Shown here piece after piece: positions 45,579-54,920 of a DNA stretch of 64,000 nucleotides (position 1 is the first letter of the stretch; each line of letters starts with the position of its first letter). Below the pieces are notes generated by a model. That model was not told where the DNA came from. It saw only the letters and a program-made list of their open reading frames with translations, and ran no database searches. The position numbers and the translations under genes are program-made. Source of the stretch: Bacillus sp. 1780r2a1 (GTDB taxonomy: Bacteria; Bacillota; Bacilli; Bacillales; Bacillaceae_H); assembly GCA_024134725.1 (NCBI GenBank), contig CP099863.1:3097258-3161257 (forward strand), in the 5' to 3' direction.

Positions 45579-46574
45579 TTAACTGTTTTGCACTTCATCT
45601 TCTACCGCATTAGCAAATAAGCCATAGATGTATTGCTCCGTATCAAACGGCTGAAGATCGTCCATCTTTTCCCCTAACCCTACGAATTTCACTGGTAAGT
45701 TCAGCTCGTTTCGAATAGCCAATACAATACCACCTTTTGCTGTACCATCTAGCTTTGTCAGCACAATTCCTGTTACGTTTGTTGCTTGTGAGAAGATTTT
45801 TGCTTGACTAAGAGCATTTTGTCCAGTTGTTGCATCCAACACAAGCAGCACTTCATGCGGAGCTCCAGGAACCTCACGTTCAATCACGCGCTTTACTTTC
45901 TCCAGCTCCTTCATTAAGTTCACTTTATTTTGCAAGCGACCTGCTGTATCACATAATAAAATGTCTGCTTTACGAGCTTTTGCAGACTGGATAGCATCGT
46001 ACATTACAGCAGCTGGATCTGACCCAGCCGATTGCTTAATAACATCTACTCCAACGCGCTCTCCCCACACTTCTAGCTGCTCGATAGCGCCTGCACGGAA
46101 CGTGTCGCCAGCTGCCATCAGGACCTTCTTGCCTTCTGACTTAAATTTATGGGCAATTTTACCAATCGTTGTTGTTTTCCCTACACCGTTAACACCTACA
46201 AATAAAACAACGGTAAGGCTATCTTGCTGCATGTTAAGATCCGCTAGCTGCTCTTCACCTGACTCATAGATATCAATTAATTTTTCAGAGATAACTGCTT
46301 GAACTTCTTGAGGATCTTGAATGTTCTTTCGTTTTACTTCATCTTTTAATTCGTCAATTAAATCCATAACAGTGGAAACGCCAACATCTGCGCTAATTAG
46401 AATTTCTTCTAGCTCTTCAAAAAATTCTTCGTCCACTTTTCGATAGCGAGAAACTAAATCGTTCACGCGTTCTGAAAACGAATCGCGTGTTTTTGAAAGT
46501 CCATCTTTAAACTTTTGAGTAACGGAATCTGTTTGGTTCGTAATCTTTTCTTTTAACCGCTTAAAAAAGCTCAT
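45579..46574 (-). CDS. ftsY: Signal recognition particle receptor FtsY
   Basis: FtsY is the membrane-associated SRP receptor GTPase that pairs with Ffh. The 331-residue protein has a short basic N-terminus (MSFFKRLKEKITNQ) lacking the long acidic A domain of E. coli, which is usual in bacilli. The NG domain follows, with GVNGVGKTTTIGKIAH near residue 128, AAGDTFRAGAIEQL, DTAGRLQNK and TKLDGTAKGG. It lies 18 bp after smc and is the last gene of rnc-smc-ftsY. Confidence 0.97.
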   Translation of the reverse strand: MSFFKRLKEKITNQTDSVTQKFKDGLSKTRDSFSERVNDLVSRYRKVDEEFFEELEEILISADVGVSTVMDLIDELKDEVKRKNIQDPQEVQAVISEKLIDIYESGEEQLADLNMQQDSLTVVLFVGVNGVGKTTTIGKIAHKFKSEGKKVLMAAGDTFRAGAIEQLEVWGERVGVDVIKQSAGSDPAAVMYDAIQSAKARKADILLCDTAGRLQNKVNLMKELEKVKRVIEREVPGAPHEVLLVLDATTGQNALSQAKIFSQATNVTGIVLTKLDGTAKGGIVLAIRNELNLPVKFVGLGEKMDDLQPFDTEQYIYGLFANAVEDEVQNS

Positions 46575-46592
46575 GTTCTAACACCCTTTCTA

Positions 46593-49500
46593 TTAAGCAT
46601 ATTGCTTTGAATCTTCTAAACGTACGGATACCAGCTTTGAAACGCCTGACTCTTGCATAGTTACGCCGTAAAGCACGTCTGCTTCTTCCATCGTTCCTTT
46701 ACGATGCGTAATGACGATAAACTGAGTTTGCTCACTATAACTTCTTAAATACGTGGCAAAGCGGTGCACGTTCGCTTCATCTAAAGCTGCCTCTACTTCG
46801 TCTAACACACAAAACGGTACAGGTCGAACCTTTAAGATAGAGAATAGAAGTGCAATAGCTGTTAAAGAACGCTCTCCACCAGAAAGAAGTCCTAAGTTTT
46901 GAAGCTTTTTACCTGGAGGCTGAGCAATGATGTCAACTCCAGTGTTCAACAAGTCTGTCGCATCCGTTAGCTTTAGCTCTGCTTTTCCTCCCCCAAATAG
47001 AGACTGAAATACATGATTAAACTCTTCACGAATTTGATAAAACGTATCAGAAAAACGCTTTTTCATCTCTTCATCCATTTCTTCAATAACTTGATAAAGC
47101 GTGTTTTTAGCTTCATCTAAATCATTCTTCTGGCTGCTTAAGAACTCATAGCGTTCGGCCGTCCGTTCATATTGTTCAATAGACCCGATGTTCACTGTAC
47201 CAAGCTCTTCAATACCAAGCTTAATAAGTTTGATTTTTTTACGGGCTTCGTCAATTGGAACCGTAAGCTGATACGAAGCTTTTGCTGCTTCAAAACTCGT
47301 TTGATATTCTTCATTCAGCTGATGTAAACGACTGTCTAACTCAACGTCAATGCGGTTTAATTTTACCTCTTCGTCTTTTAATGCATTTGTAATTTGCTTG
47401 TGCTGACGATGTAGTTCTTTGACAAAGCGTTCTGCATCTTCTAGTTTATTTTGTGATTTTAAGCGTTCAGCGCGGCAATCATCCATTTTCTTCAAAGTCT
47501 CTGCTTTTTCTTTAACTTTTTCTGCAGCTGCTTCTTCTAGAGAAAGCTCTCCAGAATCATTTGATGTCATCTCATTCGCTAAAAGAGCCAAGTCTTCTGT
47601 CACTTCTTCTAAGCGCTTCGTTGTTTGATTTAACTCAAAGCAAATACGCTCATACTTTTCACGCTTATTTTTAAGAGACTGTTCTTGTCCAGCAAGCTCT
47701 ACTTTTACTTCCGTTAGCTTCTGGCGCACCTCTTCTCGTGACGTTTGTTGCGTGCGCTTACGATGGGTAAGTTCTTCAATAACTACCTCTAGTTCCAAGG
47801 TCTGTTCTTTTGCTTCGTCTAGCTGCTTTTCTAATACTTGAATTCGCTTAACCAAATGCTCTTGATCACTTTTAAAGCTGACCATGTCTTGATCGTACAT
47901 GGCTAATCGATCATTTACTGCTTGCTCTTCAATTTCTACTTGCTTCACATCTCGATCCAGCGCTTTTTCTTGCTCTTCTAGACGCTTAACAAAAGACTGT
48001 TCTTTACCAATCGCTTGCTCCAACTCTTCAATCATTTCTCTCTTAGCTTTCACATTTTTTTCAAGTTGAAGCGTTTTTTCTTCCATTTCTTTTAGCTTCG
48101 CAGTAATTGTTTCAAGTTCTCGCTGACGCCCCAACAATGAATTGGTCTTTTGCTTAACCGACCCACCTGTCATGGATCCGCCTGGATTCACGACGTCTCC
48201 GGTTAAAGTAACAAAGCGGTAGCGATGCTGGATTAGCCTAGCAAGCTCATTTGCTCCTTTTAAATCTTTTACAATAATAACCGTACCAAGCAAGTTTTCT
48301 GCGATACTGCGATACTTTTCATCATATTTTACAAGCGAAGAAGCAACGCCCACAAACGTATCATGACTTTCAATTAACGAAATGGTTTGCGGCGGTATAA
48401 ATCGCGAACGTACGGATGTTAATGGCAAAAATGTAGCTCGCCCGTAGTGATTTTGCTTTAAAAAGCTAATTGCTTGTCGCGCACTCTGTTCATCAGACGT
48501 CACAATATGCTGAGTTGCACCACCCAGCGCAATTTCAATCGCCGTCTCATACTCTTTTGGCACGCTAACTAATTCAGCAATAGCTCCTTCAATTCCATAA
48601 AGCTTCTGACTTCTCGCTTTTAAAATTTCCTTTACACCATGAAAATACCCTTCATAGTCCTCTTGCATCTCTTCAAGCATTTGCTTTCTAGATTTTGTTT
48701 GCTGGACATATTGATAGGCTTGATACAGGGTTGACTCTTGCTTTCGATATTCCTCTCGCAAGGAATCTAACTTCGCAAGCTGCTCTTTTAACTGGCGCAT
48801 GGAATCCTGCAATTCTTTTTGAAAGTTTTGCAGTTTATCAATAAGAGCGCCTTTTTTCCGTTCAAGATCCGCTCGTTGCTGAACATATTGCTCGTTTGCT
48901 TTTAAAAGCCTCGCTTCTTTTTCAGACGTTTGATGCTTTTGCTGCTCAAGAAAAGCAATCTCATTTCGAGAAGCTGTCTGTGCATTTGCCAACTCAAAAT
49001 ATTCGCTTTTTAACTGCTCTAGCTGTTCATCCAAGTTTTCACTATACGTCGCAAACAAACGCTCTTGTTCGGCTACTTCTTCACGCGTTTTAGCAACGTC
49101 GTTTTCAAAGTTAGTTAATTCATTTTCTTCTTTTTGCTTCGCTATCACAAGCTCTTCTTTTGTTTGAGTATATTCTTTTACAAGTCGCTCTAACTGCTCT
49201 TTATTTTGCGAAGCATTCTTTTTACGCTCTTTTAATACTTCTTTCTTCCCTTCTAGCTTTTCAACTTCTTCACTAACAAAAAGAAGGTGTTTATGTAGCG
49301 CATCGATTTCTTCATCCGCGCGCTGAATATACGCGCGTAAACGATTAATCTCTTGCTCACGCTCTCCAACGTTAGCAGAAAGCGATTGCTCCATTTGCTG
49401 ATGAGACGCTATATCTCTCTTCAGCACTTCCCACTTCCCATGAAGCTCTTCAATTTCAAAAACTGTTACTTCAATGTCAATTTGTTCTAATTCTTCTTTT

Positions 49501-50153
49501 TTCTGCAAATAATCTTTTGCAATGGAAGACTGTATTTTTAAAGGCTCTAACTGCCCCTCGATTTCATGCAAAATATCAAGTACCCGATTTAAGTTTTCTT
49601 GTGTTTCAATTAATCTTAACTCAGCCTTACGTTTTCTCGTTTTATACTTTAAAACGCCCGCTGCTTCTTCAAATATTTTACGGCGCTCATCTGGTTTACT
49701 GCTGAGAACTTCTTCAACTTTCCCTTGACTAATAATAGAAAAAGCTTCTCTTCCCAAACCGGAGTCCATAAATAAATCCACTATATCTTTTAAACGGCAT
49801 GGCTGGTTATTAATAAGAAATTCACTATCGCCTGAACGGTTTACTCGTCTGGTAATACTTACTTCATGATAATCTAGCGGTAGAAACTGATCGTCATTTT
49901 CTAGCGTAATCGTTACGTCTGCTACGTTAACAGCACGTCTCGATTCACTTCCTGCAAAAATAACGTCTTCCATTTTTCCGCCTCGCAGTGACTTGGCAGA
50001 CTGCTCACCCATTACCCAGCGAATCGCATCTGTAATGTTACTTTTACCACTACCGTTTGGCCCTACAACTGCTGTAACCCCTGGTACAAAGTCAATCGAT
50101 ACTTTCTGAGCAAATGATTTAAAGCCGGTAATATCTAAACGCTTGAGGAACAT
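46593..50153 (-). CDS. smc: Chromosome condensation protein SMC
   Basis: SMC is the ATPase that extrudes DNA loops with ScpA/ScpB and helps segregate chromosomes. The 1186-residue protein has an N-terminal Walker A (GPNGSGKSN, 31-39) and a long coiled coil. The hinge is at about 500-670, with the [11 protein letters not shown] segment at its end. After the second coiled coil come the C-terminal signature [16 protein letters not shown] and Walker [17 protein letters not shown]. It follows rnc by 100 bp with a large hairpin in between. Confidence 0.98.
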   Translation of the reverse strand: MFLKRLDITGFKSFAQKVSIDFVPGVTAVVGPNGSGKSNITDAIRWVMGEQSAKSLRGGKMEDVIFAGSESRRAVNVADVTITLENDDQFLPLDYHEVSITRRVNRSGDSEFLINNQPCRLKDIVDLFMDSGLGREAFSIISQGKVEEVLSSKPDERRKIFEEAAGVLKYKTRKRKAELRLIETQENLNRVLDILHEIEGQLEPLKIQSSIAKDYLQKKEELEQIDIEVTVFEIEELHGKWEVLKRDIASHQQMEQSLSANVGEREQEINRLRAYIQRADEEIDALHKHLLFVSEEVEKLEGKKEVLKERKKNASQNKEQLERLVKEYTQTKEELVIAKQKEENELTNFENDVAKTREEVAEQERLFATYSENLDEQLEQLKSEYFELANAQTASRNEIAFLEQQKHQTSEKEARLLKANEQYVQQRADLERKKGALIDKLQNFQKELQDSMRQLKEQLAKLDSLREEYRKQESTLYQAYQYVQQTKSRKQMLEEMQEDYEGYFHGVKEILKARSQKLYGIEGAIAELVSVPKEYETAIEIALGGATQHIVTSDEQSARQAISFLKQNHYGRATFLPLTSVRSRFIPPQTISLIESHDTFVGVASSLVKYDEKYRSIAENLLGTVIIVKDLKGANELARLIQHRYRFVTLTGDVVNPGGSMTGGSVKQKTNSLLGRQRELETITAKLKEMEEKTLQLEKNVKAKREMIEELEQAIGKEQSFVKRLEEQEKALDRDVKQVEIEEQAVNDRLAMYDQDMVSFKSDQEHLVKRIQVLEKQLDEAKEQTLELEVVIEELTHRKRTQQTSREEVRQKLTEVKVELAGQEQSLKNKREKYERICFELNQTTKRLEEVTEDLALLANEMTSNDSGELSLEEAAAEKVKEKAETLKKMDDCRAERLKSQNKLEDAERFVKELHRQHKQITNALKDEEVKLNRIDVELDSRLHQLNEEYQTSFEAAKASYQLTVPIDEARKKIKLIKLGIEELGTVNIGSIEQYERTAERYEFLSSQKNDLDEAKNTLYQVIEEMDEEMKKRFSDTFYQIREEFNHVFQSLFGGGKAELKLTDATDLLNTGVDIIAQPPGKKLQNLGLLSGGERSLTAIALLFSILKVRPVPFCVLDEVEAALDEANVHRFATYLRSYSEQTQFIVITHRKGTMEEADVLYGVTMQESGVSKLVSVRLEDSKQYA

Positions 50154-50185
50154 ATAGATTCCCCCTTTTCCTTATTTTCATAGTA

Positions 50186-50226
50186 AATCCCCCTTTGCAA
50201 TAATCACTTATTGCTTGGGGGGATTG
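50186..50226 (-). terminator. 18-bp hairpin between rnc and smc
   Basis: The arms 50186-50203 and 50208-50226 pair almost perfectly (AATCCCCC and TTATTGC cores). Only AUUUACU follows the stem on the minus strand, so termination should be incomplete. RNase III itself is encoded just upstream, so the hairpin could alternatively be an RNase III processing site. Confidence 0.5.
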
Positions 50227-50253
50227 GTTCCTGCATTATGCTAATAATCTCTT

Positions 50254-51000
50254 TTACTTTGCATTCGACGCTTTTATTTTTGAGATGGCTACTTGAGCAG
50301 CTTTTTGCTCAGCTTCTTTCTTAGATCTTCCAACTCCAACGCCTAACTCTTCACCATTAAGTGATACGCGTGACATAAATTCACGATTATGAGCTGGTCC
50401 TTTTTCTTGTAGTACTTTGTACTCCAGCTGACCAAACCCGTCTCGTTGAATAATCTCCTGTAACTGACTTTTAAAATCCATCACATGAGAAAAAGCACCC
50501 TCATTAATTTTCGGGAATACAACTTTTGTTAAAAATTGATTTACTGTTTCAATTCCTTTATCTAAATACAATGCACCAATAAATGCTTCAAACACATCTG
50601 CCAATAAAGCTGGACGTTGACGACCACCCGTCATTTCTTCACCTTTACCAAGCAATACTAGTTTACCAAATTCGAGCTCATTTGCGAAAGTCACAAGAGA
50701 TGGTTCACACACGACCGCTGCACGTAACTTTGTTAGCTCTCCTTCGCTCATCATTGGGTATTTTTTAAATAGAAATTGTGAGACAGTCAACTCTAACACG
50801 GCATCCCCTAAGAATTCTAAACGCTCATTGTCTTCATGAGGTTTTTTACGATGCTCATTCACATACGATGAATGTGTAAAAGCTTGAAATAAAAGCTTTT
50901 CATTTTCAAACGTCACGTTGATTTCTTCTTGAAACTGCTTAAAGTTTTTCACTACTTGAGAATTATTTTTTCGGTCTCGATTCGAATAATGTTTAGGCAT
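50254..51000 (-). CDS. rnc: Ribonuclease III
   Basis: RNase III cuts double-stranded RNA, including rRNA precursors and toxin or antisense duplexes. The start is the ATG at 50998-51000 ([15 protein letters not shown], 248 residues), six bases after GGAGG. The catalytic signature [13 protein letters not shown] is at about 59-71, the second acidic cluster is [15 protein letters not shown], and a C-terminal dsRNA-binding domain ([13 protein letters not shown]... [13 protein letters not shown]) follows. acpP lies upstream, separated by a strong terminator. Confidence 0.97.
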   Translation of the reverse strand: MPKHYSNRDRKNNSQVVKNFKQFQEEINVTFENEKLLFQAFTHSSYVNEHRKKPHEDNERLEFLGDAVLELTVSQFLFKKYPMMSEGELTKLRAAVVCEPSLVTFANELEFGKLVLLGKGEEMTGGRQRPALLADVFEAFIGALYLDKGIETVNQFLTKVVFPKINEGAFSHVMDFKSQLQEIIQRDGFGQLEYKVLQEKGPAHNREFMSRVSLNGEELGVGVGRSKKEAEQKAAQVAISKIKASNAK

Positions 51001-51139
51001 AAAATACCTCCGCTTAACAGCCACAATTAGTTCATAATTTTTTTCATAACATAACCCATTATAAAACGACGTATCCTAAAAGATACACCGGATTTTGAAA
51101 AAAAACTTATTTTTTTCAAAAATAACGCAAAAAACACAG

Positions 51140-51166
51140 AAAGCCCCGCTATTAACGGGGCTTTTA
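51140..51166 (-). terminator. Rho-independent terminator after acpP
   Basis: AAAGCCCCG and CGGGGCTTT arms (51140-51148 and 51156-51164) form a stable stem shortly after the acpP stop. On the minus strand the tail TTTCTGTGTTTTTT is U-rich. Confidence 0.85.
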
Positions 51167-51180
51167 GTGATACAACAGAA

Positions 51181-51414
51181 TTAAACTTGACTCTGTATGT
51201 AATTAACCGCATCTCCAACAGTTGCGATTTGTTCTGCTTGCTCATCAGAGATTTCCATGTCAAACTCATCTTCAAGCTCCATTACAAGCTCAACTACATC
51301 AAGAGAGTCAGCACCTAAATCTTCTTTGAAATTAGATTCTAATTTCACTTCGCTTTCATCTACACCAAGACGATCAACAATGATTTTTGTTACGCGCTCT
51401 AGTACTTCTGCCAT
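51181..51414 (-). CDS. acpP: Acyl carrier protein
   Basis: ACP carries growing acyl chains on a 4'-phosphopantetheine arm during fatty acid synthesis. The 77-residue acidic protein has the attachment serine S37 in [16 protein letters not shown] and the usual four-helix pattern. It is the last gene of the fapR-plsX-fabD-fabG-acpP cluster, with its own promoter in the 105-bp gap after fabG, so it can be made in excess. GGGGAGGTG precedes the ATG. Confidence 0.98.
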   Translation of the reverse strand: MAEVLERVTKIIVDRLGVDESEVKLESNFKEDLGADSLDVVELVMELEDEFDMEISDEQAEQIATVGDAVNYIQSQV

Positions 51415-51460
51415 TGTTCTTCACCTCCCCTCAAGTCATTATAGTAGATTTCCTTTTAAA

Positions 51461-51490
51461 ATACTATGGCTGAATAATAAAGTTTGTCAA
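51461..51490 (-). promoter_or_regulatory. sigma-A promoter of acpP
   Basis: A perfect -35 TTGACA (51485-51490), 18-bp spacer and -10 TAGTAT (51461-51466) lie on the minus strand between fabG and acpP. A TATAAT closer to the gene has no -35. Confidence 0.6.
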
Positions 51491-51519
51491 AATCCTTACT
51501 TTTCAATTCTTTTAAGATA

Positions 51520-52260
51520 TTACATAACCATTCCGCCGTCAACATGGATGGTTTGTCCCGTAATATAGCGACTAGCGTCTGTAGCTAAAAAAGAAACTAC
51601 ATTAGCAACATCTTGTGGATCACCAAAGGATGCAAGTGGAATTTGTTTTAGCATTTCAGATTTCACTTCTTCTGGAAGCTCATCCGTCATATCAGTTGCA
51701 ATAAACCCTGGTGCCACTGCATTTACTGTAATGTTACGGCTTGCAAGCTCTTTTGCAGATGTTTTCGTTAACCCAATTACACCAGCCTTAGCAGCTACAT
51801 AGTTTGCTTGTCCTGCGTTGCCACTAACCCCCACAATGGATGAAATGTTGATGATTCGTCCATGACGTTGTTTCATCATTTGGCGAGTTGCTGCTTTCGT
51901 GCATAAAAACACGCCTTTTAGGTTTGTTGATAAAACATCATCCCACTCATCTTCCTTCATTCTCATTAGCAGGTTGTCCCTTGTAACACCAGCATTGTTT
52001 ACTAAAATATCTAAAGAGCCAAACGTTGAAATTGCTTCTTTAATCATGATTTGAACAGAATCTGCATCCGCTACGTTTGCTTGAACTGCAATGGCATCAG
52101 TCCCATAGCCTTTAATTTCATCAACAACCTCAAGCGCTTTTGCTTCGCTACCTGCATAGTTTACAACTACTTTGGCTCCTTGCTTTCCTAATTCAAGCGC
52201 AATCGCACGTCCAATTCCACGAGACGCTCCTGTAACAACCGCTACTTTTCCTTCTAACAT
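51520..52260 (-). CDS. fabG: 3-oxoacyl-ACP reductase FabG
   Basis: FabG performs the first, NADPH-dependent reduction in each fatty acid elongation cycle. The 246-residue short-chain dehydrogenase has the cofactor motif [12 protein letters not shown] (10-21), NNAG (88-91) and the catalytic Ser in INISSIVG (S141), Tyr (Y154) and Lys (K158) of NYVAAKAG. It starts 1 bp after fabD with AAAGGGG upstream. Confidence 0.97.
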   Translation of the reverse strand: MLEGKVAVVTGASRGIGRAIALELGKQGAKVVVNYAGSEAKALEVVDEIKGYGTDAIAVQANVADADSVQIMIKEAISTFGSLDILVNNAGVTRDNLLMRMKEDEWDDVLSTNLKGVFLCTKAATRQMMKQRHGRIINISSIVGVSGNAGQANYVAAKAGVIGLTKTSAKELASRNITVNAVAPGFIATDMTDELPEEVKSEMLKQIPLASFGDPQDVANVVSFLATDASRYITGQTIHVDGGMVM

Positions 52261-52261
52261 T

Positions 52262-53206
52262 TTATTCTGCCCCTTTCACTGCTTCAATCGTTGCTTGCAA
52301 CGTTTCAACATTACTTACTGAATAAACCGTAGCACGGCGATTTACCTTTTTCACAAGCCCTGATAAGACTTTTCCTGGACCAATCTCAATAAATGTATCT
52401 ACGCCTTCAGCAAGCAATAACTCCACCGTTTCTTGCCAGCGAACTGGAGAATATAATTGTTCAATTAATAGTGCTTGTACAGCTTCTTGTTGTATTGTTG
52501 GCTGGGCCGTTACGTTAGCTACAACAGGCACCTTCGCATCTTGAAATGTCATCGTACTAAGCGTATCTTGAAGCTTAGCAGCAGCTGGTTTCATGAGATT
52601 AGAGTGGAACGGTCCACTTACATCTAAAGGAATCGCTCGCTTCGCTCCTTTTTCTTTTGCAAGCTCACTCGCTTTTTCAACACCTTCTGCTGTTCCAGAA
52701 ATGACAATTTGACCTGGACAATTAATGTTAGCTAGCTGAACTGAGAATCCTGAATCTGTAATTTGATCCGTTACAGTCTTTAGCTCTTCAGCACTCATTC
52801 CTAAGATAGCTGCCATTGTTCCTTGACCAGCAGGAACAGCCTCATCCATATAGCGTCCACGCTTGTTTACAGCAACAACAGCATCTTCAAAAGACATTAC
52901 TTCAGCTGCGACTAACGCACTGTATTCTCCCAAACTATGACCTGCTACATAATCAGGTGTAATTCCACTCTTTTTAAACTCATTTAAAAGCATTGTACTA
53001 GCAGTAACAAGAGCAGGTTGCGCATGATACGTTAATGTCAGTTCATCTTGTGGACCTTTAAACATCAGGTTTGACAATGAAAAGCCTAGCACTTCATCTG
53101 CCTTTGAAAGAAGTTGCTTTGCCTCTTCAGATTGGTCATATAAGTCTTGTCCCATACCTACGGCTTGTGAGCCTTGGCCTGGAAACATAAAAGCTATTTT
53201 CCCCAT
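52262..53206 (-). CDS. fabD: Malonyl-CoA:ACP transacylase FabD
   Basis: FabD moves malonyl groups from CoA to ACP. The 314-residue protein begins [19 protein letters not shown]. The nucleophile is S91 in [11 protein letters not shown], the catalytic His is in SGPFHSNLM (about 200), and [12 protein letters not shown] is near the end. It lies 17 bp after plsX in the FapR-controlled operon. GAGGAGAG precedes the ATG. Confidence 0.97.
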   Translation of the reverse strand: MGKIAFMFPGQGSQAVGMGQDLYDQSEEAKQLLSKADEVLGFSLSNLMFKGPQDELTLTYHAQPALVTASTMLLNEFKKSGITPDYVAGHSLGEYSALVAAEVMSFEDAVVAVNKRGRYMDEAVPAGQGTMAAILGMSAEELKTVTDQITDSGFSVQLANINCPGQIVISGTAEGVEKASELAKEKGAKRAIPLDVSGPFHSNLMKPAAAKLQDTLSTMTFQDAKVPVVANVTAQPTIQQEAVQALLIEQLYSPVRWQETVELLLAEGVDTFIEIGPGKVLSGLVKKVNRRATVYSVSNVETLQATIEAVKGAE

Positions 53207-53223
53207 TCTTATTCTCTCCTCGT

Positions 53224-54219
53224 TTATTCGTTATTTTCTTCACTTTCAACGGAAGCTTGAATGGTAGAAGATACGTTATTTTCTACCATATTTACGGTTT
53301 GCTTAATTGCATTAAAGATGGCCGTAGCGTCTGACGACCCATGAGCTTTAATAACCGGCGCATTTAGCCCAAACAGGCCTGCGCCTCCATACTCGCTATA
53401 GTCCATTTTTGCTTTTAACCCTTTAAGCTGAGGCTTTAACACGGAAGCAGCTACCTTGCTTTTAAAACTACTCGTTAACTCTGTTTTTAGCATTGAAAAT
53501 AGTGAGAGTGCCGTTCCTTCTATTGTTTTCAACGCAACATTACCCGTAAAACCATCCGTTACCACAACGTCTGCAACGCCGTTTAAAAGATCGCGTGATT
53601 CTACGTTCCCGATAAAGTTAATATTGGTTTCTTGAAGCAGTTTAAACGTCTGCTTTGTTAATTCATTACCTTTTTTCTCTTCCGTTCCAACGTTTAAAAG
53701 ACCAACTTTAGGTGAATGAATCCCCCTTACTTGCTCCGCGTATACCGAGCCCATGATTGCGTATTGAACAAGGTGCTCAGGTTTCGCATCAACGTTAGCT
53801 CCTACATCTAGCATTAAGAAACCTTTACCATCCAAAGTTGGCAGTGTTGGAGCTAGAGCAGGACGCTCAATTCCTTTGATACGACCAACAACAAATAATC
53901 CAGCCGTCATTAAAGCTCCCGTGTTACCTGCAGAAATACACGCATCTGCACGCCCTTCAGCTACTTCAGTAGCCATGAGTACCATTGATGCATTTTTCTT
54001 TCTACGCACTGCACGAACTGGTTCATCTGTCGCTTCAATTACTTCTTCAGTATGAAGAATTTTAATACGTTCTGGATTTGTTAGGTATTTCTTTATCTCA
54101 ACTTCATTACCAACAAGTGTAATATGTAAGTTTTCAAACTGTTGAATGGCTAATTCTGCACCTTCAATAACCGTTTTGGGAGCATTGTCCCCTCCCATAG
54201 CATCGATTGCTATTTTCAT
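53224..54219 (-). CDS. plsX: Phosphate acyltransferase PlsX
   Basis: PlsX converts acyl-ACP to acyl-phosphate, the donor for PlsY in phospholipid synthesis. I place the start at the ATG at 54217-54219 ([15 protein letters not shown], 331 residues). The alternative ATG four codons upstream touches the AAAGG box. The core segments [16 protein letters not shown] and [19 protein letters not shown] are conserved. It is 21 bp after fapR, and FapR is known to control plsX. Confidence 0.96.
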   Translation of the reverse strand: MKIAIDAMGGDNAPKTVIEGAELAIQQFENLHITLVGNEVEIKKYLTNPERIKILHTEEVIEATDEPVRAVRRKKNASMVLMATEVAEGRADACISAGNTGALMTAGLFVVGRIKGIERPALAPTLPTLDGKGFLMLDVGANVDAKPEHLVQYAIMGSVYAEQVRGIHSPKVGLLNVGTEEKKGNELTKQTFKLLQETNINFIGNVESRDLLNGVADVVVTDGFTGNVALKTIEGTALSLFSMLKTELTSSFKSKVAASVLKPQLKGLKAKMDYSEYGGAGLFGLNAPVIKAHGSSDATAIFNAIKQTVNMVENNVSSTIQASVESEENNE

Positions 54220-54240
54220 GTTCTTTCTCATCCTTTAACT

Positions 54241-54804
54241 TTATTTATCAGATGTAGATCGGTACATATTAAACGTTCCTGAAAACACCTGCTCTTGCCC
54301 TACAAAACTGTTTACCTCTACGATTGTTCGGGTTTCATCTGTAGACAGAACCTTTGCTTTTGCTATCACACGCTCATGGATTTTTACGGAACGATGATAG
54401 CGAATGGTAGCTTCAATTGTTAATGCTAATTCGTCATTAATAACCGCTACTGCAAGTGAGTTTGCTTGAGCAAACAAGTGATGTCCTCTTGTAATTTGAT
54501 TGCGCTGAAAAACGTGTTCTTCACGCACATCAAAGATAGAAATAGCCGATTGGTCTAACTCAATATCGATAATTTCTCCAATTACTTCTTCGATAGGTAA
54601 AGAACGCACTTCATCTTCTAATTTCTTAGAAGCTACGTATTTAATTCGCTCGCGTAATTCAGGGATAGACAATTCTAGGCGGTCTAAGCGAATTGTTTGT
54701 ACACTAACTGAAAAACGATCGGCTAATTCTTCATCTGTGATAAATGGATTCTCGTCAATTGTAGCTTTTAATAACAGCTGTCGATCTCTTTTATTACGCT
54801 TCAT
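54241..54804 (-). CDS. fapR: Malonyl-CoA-responsive lipid regulator FapR
   Basis: FapR represses fatty acid and phospholipid synthesis genes and is released by malonyl-CoA. The 187-residue protein has an N-terminal DeoR-like helix-turn-helix ([27 protein letters not shown], about 18-45). A C-terminal hotdog domain binds the effector ([20 protein letters not shown]). It is autoregulated: a matching operator overlaps its promoter start site. It heads the plsX-fabD-fabG(-acpP) operon. Confidence 0.96.
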   Translation of the reverse strand: MKRNKRDRQLLLKATIDENPFITDEELADRFSVSVQTIRLDRLELSIPELRERIKYVASKKLEDEVRSLPIEEVIGEIIDIELDQSAISIFDVREEHVFQRNQITRGHHLFAQANSLAVAVINDELALTIEATIRYHRSVKIHERVIAKAKVLSTDETRTIVEVNSFVGQEQVFSGTFNMYRSTSDK

Positions 54805-54820
54805 AACACACCATCCGAAC

Positions 54821-54840
54821 TTTTAATACTAGGTACTAAT
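54821..54840 (-). promoter_or_regulatory. FapR operator
   Basis: On the minus strand ATTAGTACCTAGTATTAAAA matches the known Bacillus FapR site (core TTAGTACCTAGTCTTAA). It starts 3 bp after the -10 and so covers the transcription start, the expected place for autorepression. Confidence 0.88.
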
Positions 54841-54843
54841 AGC

Positions 54844-54872
54844 AGTATATAATTATTGCAATTGAAATGCAA
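54844..54872 (-). promoter_or_regulatory. sigma-A promoter of the fapR operon
   Basis: The -35 TTGCAT (54867-54872) and -10 TATACT (54844-54849) are 17 bp apart on the minus strand. The -35 lies inside a large inverted repeat (54856-54903). Confidence 0.85.
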
Positions 54873-54903
54873 CATTTTTAGTAATGTTACATCTCAATTG
54901 CAA
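54856..54903 (-). repeat. 21-bp inverted repeat between recG and fapR
   Basis: The arms 54856-54876 and 54883-54903 match at 19 of 21 positions around a 6-base loop. In minus-strand RNA both mismatches become G-U pairs, so the transcript arriving from recG could fold a fully paired 21-bp hairpin. No long U tract follows (AAUAAUUAUAUA). Confidence 0.8.
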
Positions 54904-54920
54904 CGCCTGTTCACTGACTA

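Noticed and set aside
51027-51275. 82-codon minus-strand open frame overlapping acpP and the acpP-rnc gap
   Set aside because: Out of frame with ACP and crosses the strong acpP terminator; no plausible start signal.
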